Below the pieces are notes generated by a model. The model had not been told where the DNA came from. It saw nothing but the letters and a program-made list of their open reading frames with translations, and ran no database searches. A stretch of 7,180 bases of DNA from Chloroflexota bacterium. Its GTDB lineage: Bacteria; Chloroflexota; Limnocylindria; Limnocylindrales; CSP1-4. The position numbers and the translations under genes are program-made. Within the stretch, counting starts at the first letter, position 1; each line of letters begins with the position of its first letter. The stretch covers positions 1 to 7,180 of the forward strand of contig JAJYXX010000260.1 in assembly GCA_021801545.1 (NCBI GenBank), read 5' to 3'. This document shows, piece after piece, positions 1 through 7,180 of the stretch.

Positions 1-1362
<1,362 letters not shown>

Positions 1363-1407
1363 GTGACCTCCTCTGCCTGACACTGACTCGCGGGCCATTC
1401 TACGCGC
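1363..1407 (-). other. 45-bp spacer between mscS-type gene and acsA
   Basis: This is the longest non-coding stretch in the window. It contains the acsA ribosome binding site and no inverted repeat with a T-run that would make an intrinsic terminator. No clear -35/-10 pair fits within it, so acsA is either cotranscribed with the upstream genes or uses a promoter inside the end of the channel gene. The sequence does not decide between these. Confidence 0.6.
1367..1372 (-). promoter_or_regulatory. strong ribosome binding site of acsA
   Basis: AGGAGG on the minus strand, a near-perfect anti-Shine-Dalgarno match, 4 nt before the GTG at 1362 and 10 nt before the GTG at 1356. It is by far the best ribosome binding site in the window; the men genes, hydrolase and channel mostly rely on overlaps or weak sites. 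This indicates that acsA translation is initiated independently of the genes before it. Confidence 0.85.
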
Positions 1408-2355
1408 CTACTCGGCGGCGGAGTCGTCCCCGACCGATCCGGTGGCGCCCTCGTCGAGCGGGCCGTCGGCGGCCGGATCGGATCCATCCGGGTCCCGGAC
1501 GAGGACGACCCGCTGCGGTCGCGGGATCTCGATCCCGTGCTCGCGGAACGCGACGAGCAGCCGCTTGCGCAGCTCGCCGCCGGCGGCCCAGCGGTCCGAG
1601 GCCCGGACCGTGCCGAGGATCTTCAGGGTGATCCCATACTCCCCGATCGCCTCGACCCGCTCGACCCGGGGCGGCTCGAGGAGCCGCCGCTTCCAGGCCG
1701 CCTCGCCGGCCATCTCCCGACCGACCGCGTCGACGACCGCACTCGCCCGGTCGATGTCGGTCCCGTGGGCGACCGTGACGTCGAGGTTGATCCGGGCCCA
1801 GACCCGGGTCAGGTTCGAGGCGACCCGGATCTCGCCGTTCGGGACGATGTGGACGACCCCATCGAGGTCGCGCAGCGTCGTCCGCCGGAGGCCGATGTCC
1901 TCCACCGACCCCGAAACACCCCCGATCTGCACGACGTCGCCGATCGAGTACCAGTTCTCGATCACGATCAGCGCCCCGTTCACAAGATCGCGGATGACGT
2001 CCTGGAAGGCGAAGGCGAGGGCCGCACCGAGCAGGCCCAGCCCGGCCAGCGCCGGCAGGAGATCGAGCGTGTCGAAGACGAGGAACGTCGCGGCGACGAG
2101 GACGACGAGCCGGAGGACCCGGGCGGCGAGCGCCTCGAGCGTGTCGACACGCTTCTTCAGCTCGACCGCCGAGAGCTCCTGGGTCGTGTTGTCGGTCGCC
2201 TGTCGGCTGAGCGTCCGCTCGACGAGCCGGTGGATCACCACCCGCCCGAGCCTGAGGGCGAGGTACGCCCCGATGATGATCAGGACGACGACCAGCCCGT
2301 GGGCGGCGAGCCAGTCCCCGACGTCGGCCAGCGTCCGCCCGTTCACCTTCGGCAT
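1408..2355 (-). CDS. small-conductance mechanosensitive channel, MscS family
   Basis: Inner-membrane channel that opens under membrane tension to release solutes during hypo-osmotic shock. The 315 residues have the compact three-helix MscS layout: TM1 about 19-41, TM2 about 79-97, and the pore-lining TM3 about 100-133 with a Gly/Ala-rich face (LAGLGLLGAALAFAFQDV) followed by VNGALIVIENWYSIGD. The beta domain follows with GGVSGSVEDIGLRRTTL (145-161) and the family signature HIVPNGEI (169-176). The alpha/beta vestibule ends in FREHGIEIPRPQR (270-282), also typical. The last 30 residues are an acidic, Gly/Ser/Asp-rich, probably disordered tail. The length resembles MscS and YkuT-type channels rather than the large MscK/MscM forms. 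The ATG at 2355 lies 4 bp after the hydrolase stop without a strong Shine-Dalgarno, suggesting translation by coupling to the gene before it. A role tied to menaquinone synthesis is not evident. Confidence 0.94.
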   Translation of the reverse strand: MPKVNGRTLADVGDWLAAHGLVVVLIIIGAYLALRLGRVVIHRLVERTLSRQATDNTTQELSAVELKKRVDTLEALAARVLRLVVLVAATFLVFDTLDLLPALAGLGLLGAALAFAFQDVIRDLVNGALIVIENWYSIGDVVQIGGVSGSVEDIGLRRTTLRDLDGVVHIVPNGEIRVASNLTRVWARINLDVTVAHGTDIDRASAVVDAVGREMAGEAAWKRRLLEPPRVERVEAIGEYGITLKILGTVRASDRWAAGGELRKRLLVAFREHGIEIPRPQRVVLVRDPDGSDPAADGPLDEGATGSVGDDSAAE

Positions 2356-2359
2356 CCGC

Positions 2360-3238
2360 CTAGCCTACCGCGGACCGCGGACCGGCCGCCGGGCCGGCGG
2401 CGAAGGCCTCGATCGCGGCCGTCACGAGGCCCGGATGGGTGATCGGCGCGCCATGGCCCACCCCGGCCAGGGTGATCGGCGATCCCGCCGCGGCCGACGG
2501 CAGGCGCGCCCGAAGCTGCTCGGCGAGCTCGGCGTACAGAGAATGGCTCACCGATCCGACGGCGAGCGCGACCGGGCACGCGATCCGGGCCAACTCCTCG
2601 GCCTCGAGGCCGAGGAGCGCGCCGTCGGCGACGGCCGCAGCCCCGGCCGCGCGGGCCCGCGCCAGGGCAGCCGGCGAGAGCGCGGCGAACGCCTCGCGCC
2701 CGATGACGAGCTCCAGGAACGTCTCAGCCGCCGCGGCCGGCCCGCCCCTGGCCTGCGCGGCGGCCGTCCGGCGCCCGAGCTCGGCCAGGAGAGCGCGCAG
2801 GTGCGGCCCGCCGACCGGGGCGTAGGGCGGCTCGTACGCCCAGACGCCTGCCACGAGCGCGGGCCGGCGGACAGCCAGCTCGAGGGCGACGCAGCCGCCG
2901 TAGCTGTGCCCGGCGACGAGCGCCGGAGCGACGCCCTCCGCGGCGATCACCGCCGCTGCATCCTCGACGTGAACCGCGACGTCGATCGGGGCGGGCGGCT
3001 CCGAGGCGGGCAGGCGGCTCCGGCCGCTGGCGCGACGGTCGATCGCGAGCACGGTGAACGAGCGCGCGAGCAGCTCGATGAGCGGACGGAGCTGGTCCGA
3101 GGAGGAGAGCGTCGCATGGAGGAGAACGAGCGGCCGACCGGTGCCCAGCCGCCGGTAGGCGATCGACGCTCCCGGTCGGTCGAGCCGTCGCCAGCCGACC
3201 ACCGGGTCGAGCGGCTCCTGGTCAGGCATCGTCGCCAT
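2360..3238 (-). CDS. alpha/beta hydrolase in the menH position, exact function unknown
   Basis: A 292-residue alpha/beta-hydrolase-fold protein with no signal peptide, presumably cytoplasmic. Visible elements are the oxyanion-hole strand LVLLHATLSSSD (37-48), the AIDRRASGRS turn (65-74), the nucleophile elbow GHSYGG with S112 (110-115), and the late histidine H262 in GVGHGAP. The usual catalytic Asp after strand 7 is absent: the segment reads CPVALAVGSVSHS (221-233), with Ser/His where GxxDP is expected. A Glu in WAYEPPY (E136, after strand 6) could be the acid instead. MenH of E. coli carries an Arg right after the nucleophile elbow; here it is Cys116. MenH activity is therefore unproven; a lactonase, esterase or C-C hydrolase is equally possible. 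The start at 3238 overlaps menE by 17 bp. An ATG three codons later (3229) overlaps by 8 bp and has a slightly better GGATGG upstream. The gene ends 4 bp before the channel gene, so it is in the operon. Confidence 0.85.
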   Translation of the reverse strand: MATMPDQEPLDPVVGWRRLDRPGASIAYRRLGTGRPLVLLHATLSSSDQLRPLIELLARSFTVLAIDRRASGRSRLPASEPPAPIDVAVHVEDAAAVIAAEGVAPALVAGHSYGGCVALELAVRRPALVAGVWAYEPPYAPVGGPHLRALLAELGRRTAAAQARGGPAAAAETFLELVIGREAFAALSPAALARARAAGAAAVADGALLGLEAEELARIACPVALAVGSVSHSLYAELAEQLRARLPSAAAGSPITLAGVGHGAPITHPGLVTAAIEAFAAGPAAGPRSAVG

Positions 3239-4877
3239 CCGTGATCATCGCGCGCACCTCCCGTCGGAGCAGCTTGCCACCGGCCGACCGGGGCAGCGCG
3301 GCGACGGGCTGGAACGCGACCGGCACCTTGTAGGCGGCAAGCCGGGCGCGGCAGTGCGCCGCGAGCTCGGCGGGGTCGATCGAGCAGCCGGGCCGGGCGA
3401 CGACCGCCGCGACCGGCACCGATCCCCAGCGCGCGTCCGGCCGGGCGACGACCGCGGCGTCCTCGACCGCAGCATGGGCGAGGAGGACCGCTTCGATCTC
3501 GGCCGGATAGATGTTCTCACCGCCCGAGACCACGAGATCGTCCCGCCGGTCGACGACCGTCAGGCAGCCGGCCTCGTCGATCGACCCGAGATCGCCGGTC
3601 CGGAGCCAGCCGCCGGCCAGCGCGGCGGTCGTCTCGGCCGGCCGCCTGTCGTAGCCGACGAAGACGATCGGGCCGCGGACGAGGATCTCGCCGACCTCGC
3701 CGATCTCGCCGGGCCGCGCTTCCCGGCGCCGTGCATCCCGGCTCTCGAGGCGGATCGCGAGCTCGACCCCCGGCAGCGGGCGGCCGGCCGATCCAGGGCG
3801 GAACGCCGCCTCGGCGGCCGGCAGAGCCACCACCCCGGAGGCCGTCTCGGTCAGCCCGTACGTCGGCACGACCGGGAACCCGCGCCCGGCCGCCTCGAGG
3901 ACGAGCGGCGCCGGGGTCGGGCCGCCGCCGAGGAGGATCGCCCGGAGCGTCGCCGGGACCGGTCGTCCCCCGTCCACCTCGAGGAGCGCCCGGAGCATCG
4001 TCGCCACGAGCGAGAGGTGGCTGACCTCGTCCTCGACGAGGGCCCGGGCGACGGCCGCGGCCTCGAACCGGCGGTGAACGACGAGCGGGACGCCCCAGCG
4101 CGCCGTCCGGTCGATCATCGCCAGGCCGGCGACGTGATAGAAGGGCAGGCAGGCGAGCCAGCGGTCGCTCGGGCGCGGCTCGAGGAAGGCCGCCCACGCG
4201 GTCGCGCTCGCCCGGTGGTTGCCGTGGCTGAGGATCGCCCCCTTCGGGCGGCCGCTCGTACCCGAGGTGAAGACGATCGTGGCCGGCGCTTCGAGCTCGA
4301 CCGCCTCGCGCAGCCGGCCAGGCGCTCCGTGGTCCGGGCGGGCGCTGAGACGATCGATCTCGTCGACCCCGAGCACGGGCGGGCCGGCCGCCCTGTCGGC
4401 CTTCCCGCCAGCCGCACCGCCGGGCCCGATCCCGGCGGCCGCTGCGGCCACGGCGGCCGCTGCCCGGGCGGTCACGGCCGTCGTGTCGTCGCAGACGAGG
4501 ATGCGCCCGCCCGCCGCGGCCAGCTGCGGCCCGAGCTCCGCCGCGGTCGCCCGCCGGTTGAGTGGCACGAGCACGGCGCCCAACCGGCGCGTCGCATGAA
4601 CGAGGGCCACGAACGGTGCCCCGTCGGCGAGGAGCGCCGCGACACGGTCGCCCGCGCGCACCCCTGCCGCGTCGAGGCCCAGGGCCAGTCGCCGTGCCGC
4701 GGCCGCCAGCTCGGCGAACGTCCAGCGCGTCCCCGCCTCGTCGACCACCGCCGGGCGGTCCGGGGCGATCCGCGCGAACTCGAGCAGCCAGTCGGCCACC
4801 ACGCCGCCCACCGACCCCACCGGCCCGGCCACCGCCCCGGGCGACCCGTCCGGCTGGTCCACCGCGCGTGTGCTCAT
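3222..4877 (-). CDS. menE: o-succinylbenzoate-CoA ligase MenE (ANL superfamily)
   Basis: Adenylates o-succinylbenzoate and transfers it to CoA, feeding MenB. The 551 residues show all ANL core motifs in order: the P-loop-like A3 motif TSGTSGRPKG (204-213), PFYHVAGL (245-252), TYGLTET (339-345), GWLRTGDLG (423-431), the hinge region DRRDDLVVSGGENIYPAEIE (443-462), and the A10 lysine K535 in SAGGKLLRRE, needed for adenylation. It is longer than typical MenE (about 450-500). The extra length comes from a Gly/Ala/Val-rich N-terminal extension (about residues 1-28), an Ala/Gly-rich insertion (about 132-168) and a small GEI/GEV duplication near 390-398. The ATG at 4877 overlaps the menC stop by 4 nt and has a weak GGGGCGG upstream, so it is kept. 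By sequence alone it could be a general acyl-CoA ligase; the neighbouring menB, menA and menC make MenE the best call. Confidence 0.9.
   Translation of the reverse strand: MSTRAVDQPDGSPGAVAGPVGSVGGVVADWLLEFARIAPDRPAVVDEAGTRWTFAELAAAARRLALGLDAAGVRAGDRVAALLADGAPFVALVHATRRLGAVLVPLNRRATAAELGPQLAAAGGRILVCDDTTAVTARAAAAVAAAAAGIGPGGAAGGKADRAAGPPVLGVDEIDRLSARPDHGAPGRLREAVELEAPATIVFTSGTSGRPKGAILSHGNHRASATAWAAFLEPRPSDRWLACLPFYHVAGLAMIDRTARWGVPLVVHRRFEAAAVARALVEDEVSHLSLVATMLRALLEVDGGRPVPATLRAILLGGGPTPAPLVLEAAGRGFPVVPTYGLTETASGVVALPAAEAAFRPGSAGRPLPGVELAIRLESRDARRREARPGEIGEVGEILVRGPIVFVGYDRRPAETTAALAGGWLRTGDLGSIDEAGCLTVVDRRDDLVVSGGENIYPAEIEAVLLAHAAVEDAAVVARPDARWGSVPVAAVVARPGCSIDPAELAAHCRARLAAYKVPVAFQPVAALPRSAGGKLLRREVRAMITDGDDA
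3685..3711 (-). repeat. three tandem 9-bp units inside menE
   Basis: On the plus strand the units are ATCTCGCCG, ACCTCGCCG and ATCTCGCCG: three in-frame copies with one mismatch. They encode the GEIGEVGEI stretch of MenE (about residues 390-398), just before ILVRGP. ANL enzymes usually have a single GE-(V/I)-GEI here, so the array looks like a small slippage expansion in a surface loop, probably neutral for activity. Confidence 0.75.
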
Positions 4878-6034
4878 CGTGCCGCCCCGGACGAGAACCG
4901 CTCGATCGCCGCCTCGTCGAGCGCGACGCCGAGACCTGGCCCGGTCGGCACCGCCAGCCGTCCGTCCGCAACGCGCTGCCGCCCGGCGAGGAGGTCGGAG
5001 ACGAGGAGGTCCGCCGTCCCCAGGCCGTGGGCGCGGTCCGGCCCCGGCAGGGCGGCCGCCACGTGGAGCGCGCCGAGCAGCCCGATCCCCGTCTCGAACA
5101 TCGTCGAGACGACGATCCCGACGCCGTGGGCGGCGGCACCGGCTGCAATCTCGAGCCCCACGCCCGGTCCACCAACCCGGGCCGGCTTCACGATCAGGAG
5201 ATCGACGGCGCCCTCGCGCACGAGCCGGGCGGCGGCGATCGGACCGGTCACCGACTCGTCGGCGGCGATCGGGACCTGCGATGCGCGCCGCACCCGGGCG
5301 AGCGCGACGCGCCCTAGCCGCGGGGCGATCGGCTGCTCGACGTACTCGGGCTCGACCTCGCCGAGCGCCCGGAGCGAGCGGATCGCCTGCGCCTCGCTCC
5401 AGACGCCGTTCGCGTCGAGCCGGAGCTGCACGTCCGGCCCGATCGCGGACCGGACGGCCGCCACCCGCTCGACGAGCTCGCCGAGGGTCCGTTCGCGGCC
5501 CACCTTGAGCTTCAGCGACCGGTAGCCGATCGCGATCAGCGCCGCGGCGTCCCTGGCGGCCGCCTCCGGCGTACCCGCGGCGACCAGGCCGTTGACAGCC
5601 ACGTCGGCGCGCCCGCCGGGGCCGAGCAGGTCGCGGATCGGGCGCCCGATCGCCCGGCCGCGCAGGTCGAGGACGGCCGCCTCGGCACCGGCACGGACGG
5701 CGCGCCCGAACCCGGCCGACCGGTCACGCCCGACCGTCCGGGCGAGGATGGCCAGCCGCTGCGCGATCGCTGCCGCGTCCCCCAGGTCGAGCCCGACCAG
5801 CGCGCCGCGCAACGCCTCCGCCAGGTCCGGCTCGGCGCCCGGTCTAGTCTCGGCGCCCGGTCCGGCCACGAGGGGATCAGCGTCGAGGGCGATCTCGCCG
5901 ACCCCCTCGAGACCATCGTCGGCGGCGAGCCGGACGAGCGCCAGCCGTCGCTCGGTCCACGTCCGGCCGGCCACGACGACCGGCTCCCGGAACGGGACCA
6001 CGAGGAGGCGAAGCTCCACCCGGCGGATCAGCAC
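4874..6034 (-). CDS. menC: o-succinylbenzoate synthase MenC (enolase superfamily)
   Basis: Dehydrates SHCHC (2-succinyl-6-hydroxy-2,4-cyclohexadiene-1-carboxylate) to o-succinylbenzoate, the substrate of MenE. The 386 residues have the enolase-superfamily layout: an N-terminal capping domain (about 1-120) and a (beta/alpha) barrel. All expected catalytic and metal residues are visible: the KxK pair at K175/K177 (SLKLKVGR), D207 in LRLDANG, E233 in YVEQPI, D259 in PIAADES and the second catalytic lysine K283 in LIVKPARVGG. These are the Mg ligands and acid/base lysines of the MenC/dipeptide-epimerase/NSAR group. The reading frame stays open far upstream into menA, so the start had to be chosen. 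The GTG at 6034 is the first start codon after the menA stop, is preceded by GAGGT about 10 nt upstream, and opens with the usual strand IRRVELRLL. The stop overlaps the menE start as ATGA. N-acylamino acid racemase activity is possible in this family, but the operon context argues for MenC. Confidence 0.95.
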   Translation of the reverse strand: MLIRRVELRLLVVPFREPVVVAGRTWTERRLALVRLAADDGLEGVGEIALDADPLVAGPGAETRPGAEPDLAEALRGALVGLDLGDAAAIAQRLAILARTVGRDRSAGFGRAVRAGAEAAVLDLRGRAIGRPIRDLLGPGGRADVAVNGLVAAGTPEAAARDAAALIAIGYRSLKLKVGRERTLGELVERVAAVRSAIGPDVQLRLDANGVWSEAQAIRSLRALGEVEPEYVEQPIAPRLGRVALARVRRASQVPIAADESVTGPIAAARLVREGAVDLLIVKPARVGGPGVGLEIAAGAAAHGVGIVVSTMFETGIGLLGALHVAAALPGPDRAHGLGTADLLVSDLLAGRQRVADGRLAVPTGPGLGVALDEAAIERFSSGAAR

Positions 6035-6053
6035 GGCCCCGGCACCTCGAACC

Positions 6054-6983
6054 TCAGGCGCGGGCGGCGAGCGCCAGGCCCACCGCGAAGAGGAGCGCGA
6101 AGACGAGCGAGAGGCGAGCCGTGTCGCGCAGGACCGGGTTGAGACGGCGCGGGTCGCCGCCCGCCGCCGCCCGCCGCACGACACCGACGAGTGGCCACGC
6201 GAGCGGCAGCGAAGCGAGCGGCAGGAGGACCGTCGGCGACGTCCAGGCACTGACGACAAGGAGGACGGGCACGGCGCCGGCGAGCGCCAAGAGCGCGCCG
6301 TACTCCCCCACCGTCGCCCGGACACCCAGCCGGACCGCGAGCGTGCACTTACCGGCCCGCCGGTCGGTGGCGATATCGCGCAGGTTGTTGACGACGAGGA
6401 TCGCGGTGACGAGCGCCCCGACCGGCACCGACGCAGCGAATGCAAGCGGCTCCCAGGCTCCGGTCTGGAGGTACGTCGTGCCGGCCACCGCGACCGGACC
6501 GAAGAAGAGGAAGACGAAGACCTCGCCGAGGCCGTAGTAGCCGTACGGCCAGGGTCCGCCCGTGTAGGCCACGGCACACACGATCGCGAGGACCCCGAGG
6601 GCGAGGATCACCGGCCCGCCGACGGCGACGAGGACGAGCCCGGCCAGCCCGGCGAACGTGAGCACGAGCCCGATCCCTGCCATCAGCTCGCGTTCGGTCA
6701 GCAGGCCGAGCAGCGCTGCCCGGGGCGGCCCAAGCCGATCGGCGGCATCGGCCCCGGCCCGGAAGTCGAACAGGTCGTTCGCGAGGTTGGCAGCAACCTG
6801 GAGAAGCAGTGCGACGGCGAGCGCGGCGAGCGCCGGGACCGGCCGGATCCCACCCTCGCCGGCCGCCACGCCGAGGCCAACCGCCACCGGCCCGACGGCC
6901 GCCGGCAGCGTCGCCGGGCGGATCGCGACGCGCCAGGCGCGCAGGCGCGAGGGCCGGGCCGTCGTCATCAGCTCGCCCGTCAC
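6054..6983 (-). CDS. menA: 1,4-dihydroxy-2-naphthoate polyprenyltransferase MenA (UbiA superfamily)
   Basis: Integral membrane prenyltransferase that joins a polyprenyl diphosphate to 1,4-dihydroxy-2-naphthoate, giving demethylmenaquinone. The 309 residues match the usual MenA length and are mostly hydrophobic, with about eight or nine predicted membrane helices. The first Asp-rich, Mg-diphosphate motif is at residues 69-83 (N69, D70, D73, D79, D82), followed by GPPRA as expected for MenA. The second is at 199-208 (NNLRDIATDR, with D203 and D207), followed by GKCTLAVRLG, where MenA proteins usually read GKRTLAVRLG. The assigned start is the GTG at 6983, which overlaps the menB stop. No good Shine-Dalgarno precedes it, so the ATG five codons later (6968) is a real alternative. 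The gene ends about 19 bp before the menC start. MenA is favoured over other UbiA relatives because of both motifs and the menB/menC/menE neighbours. Confidence 0.96.
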   Translation of the reverse strand: MTGELMTTARPSRLRAWRVAIRPATLPAAVGPVAVGLGVAAGEGGIRPVPALAALAVALLLQVAANLANDLFDFRAGADAADRLGPPRAALLGLLTERELMAGIGLVLTFAGLAGLVLVAVGGPVILALGVLAIVCAVAYTGGPWPYGYYGLGEVFVFLFFGPVAVAGTTYLQTGAWEPLAFAASVPVGALVTAILVVNNLRDIATDRRAGKCTLAVRLGVRATVGEYGALLALAGAVPVLLVVSAWTSPTVLLPLASLPLAWPLVGVVRRAAAGGDPRRLNPVLRDTARLSLVFALLFAVGLALAARA

Positions 6984-7180
6984 GGACGGCGCGGGAAGCG
7001 CGAGAAGTCCGGCGGGCGCTTCTCGAGGAACGCCCGGCTCCCCTCGTGCGCCTCCTCGGTCAGATAGAAGAGCATCGTCGCGTCGCCGGCGAGTTCCTGG
7101 AGCCCGGCCAGGCCGTCCGTGTCGGCGTTGAAGGCGCGCTTGAGGAGCCGGATCGCGGTCGGACTCTTGGCCAGGATCTC
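6980..7180 (-). CDS. menB: 1,4-dihydroxy-2-naphthoyl-CoA synthase MenB, C-terminal part
   Basis: Partial gene: only the last 66 codons and the TGA stop are in the window, and the start lies beyond 7180. MenB is a crotonase-fold enzyme that cyclises o-succinylbenzoyl-CoA to 1,4-dihydroxy-2-naphthoyl-CoA in the menaquinone pathway. The translated tail has the hallmark MenB C-terminus: a stretch reading AFNADTDGLAGLQELAG, then ATMLFYLTEEAHEGSRAF, then EKRPPDFSRFPRRP. This closely follows the E. coli MenB end as I remember it (NADxDGxAGLQELAG, TMLFYMTEE, KRxPDFSxF), and this C-terminal segment is known to contribute to the active site in the hexamer. The catalytic loops lie outside the window. 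The stop overlaps the GTG start of menA (GTGA at 6980-6983), which implies translational coupling. Identification is firm even though only a fragment is visible. Confidence 0.95.
   Translation of the reverse strand, partial: EILAKSPTAIRLLKRAFNADTDGLAGLQELAGDATMLFYLTEEAHEGSRAFLEKRPPDFSRFPRRP

Noticed and set aside
1363..1407. Possible intrinsic terminator between the channel gene and acsA
   Set aside because: No stable stem followed by a T-run could be found by eye on the minus strand.
1442..3244. Plus-strand open frame of 600 codons opposite the channel and hydrolase genes
   Set aside because: Low-complexity Arg/Ser/Pro/Thr-rich product with no motifs; a shadow of the minus-strand genes.
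3354..5525. Very long plus-strand open frame (723 codons) opposite menE and menC
   Set aside because: The translation is Arg/Pro/Gly/Asp-rich with no recognisable domain and lies antisense to two well-identified enzymes. Long antisense frames are expected in GC-rich coding DNA.
6035..6577. Upstream extension of the menC frame into menA, suggesting a 567-residue protein
   Set aside because: The extra N-terminal part is Arg/Ser-rich and out of frame with the real MenA, which has clear motifs there. MenC homology begins right after the GTG at 6034.

Overview
This is a GC-rich bacterial window (clearly about 70% G+C by eye) with every supported gene on the minus strand and almost no non-coding DNA. 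Read in the direction of transcription (from 7180 towards 1) the order is menB (3' end only), menA, menC, menE, an alpha/beta hydrolase, a small MscS-type mechanosensitive channel, and acsA (5' two-thirds only). The high GC, GTG starts, Ala/Arg/Gly-rich proteins and a classical menaquinone pathway fit a high-GC soil or freshwater lineage such as Chloroflexota or Actinomycetota. The sequence alone does not decide between them.

Region 3222-7180 is a menaquinone (vitamin K2) operon. MenB closes the naphthoate ring, MenC makes o-succinylbenzoate, MenE activates it to the CoA ester that MenB uses, and MenA prenylates 1,4-dihydroxy-2-naphthoate at the membrane. The genes are tightly packed. menB/menA overlap in a GTGA and menC/menE in an ATGA; menA and menC are about 19 bp apart. 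menF, menD and a true menH are not in the window and could lie upstream beyond 7180.

Region 1408-3238 continues the same run. A hydrolase overlaps the end of menE, and the MscS channel starts only 4 bp after the hydrolase stop. The hydrolase sits where a menH could be, but it lacks the usual catalytic Asp and MenH-like residues, so its role is open. The channel has no obvious link to quinone synthesis and is probably a passenger or a membrane/stress partner.

Region 1-1362 holds the first 454 codons of acetyl-CoA synthetase, 45 bp after the channel gene and with its own strong AGGAGG ribosome binding site. No RNA genes, mobile elements, CRISPR arrays, integration sites or convincing terminators were seen. 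The window reads as core metabolism; I did not find a novel multi-gene system. The points most worth checking are the unusual hydrolase and the mscS linkage.
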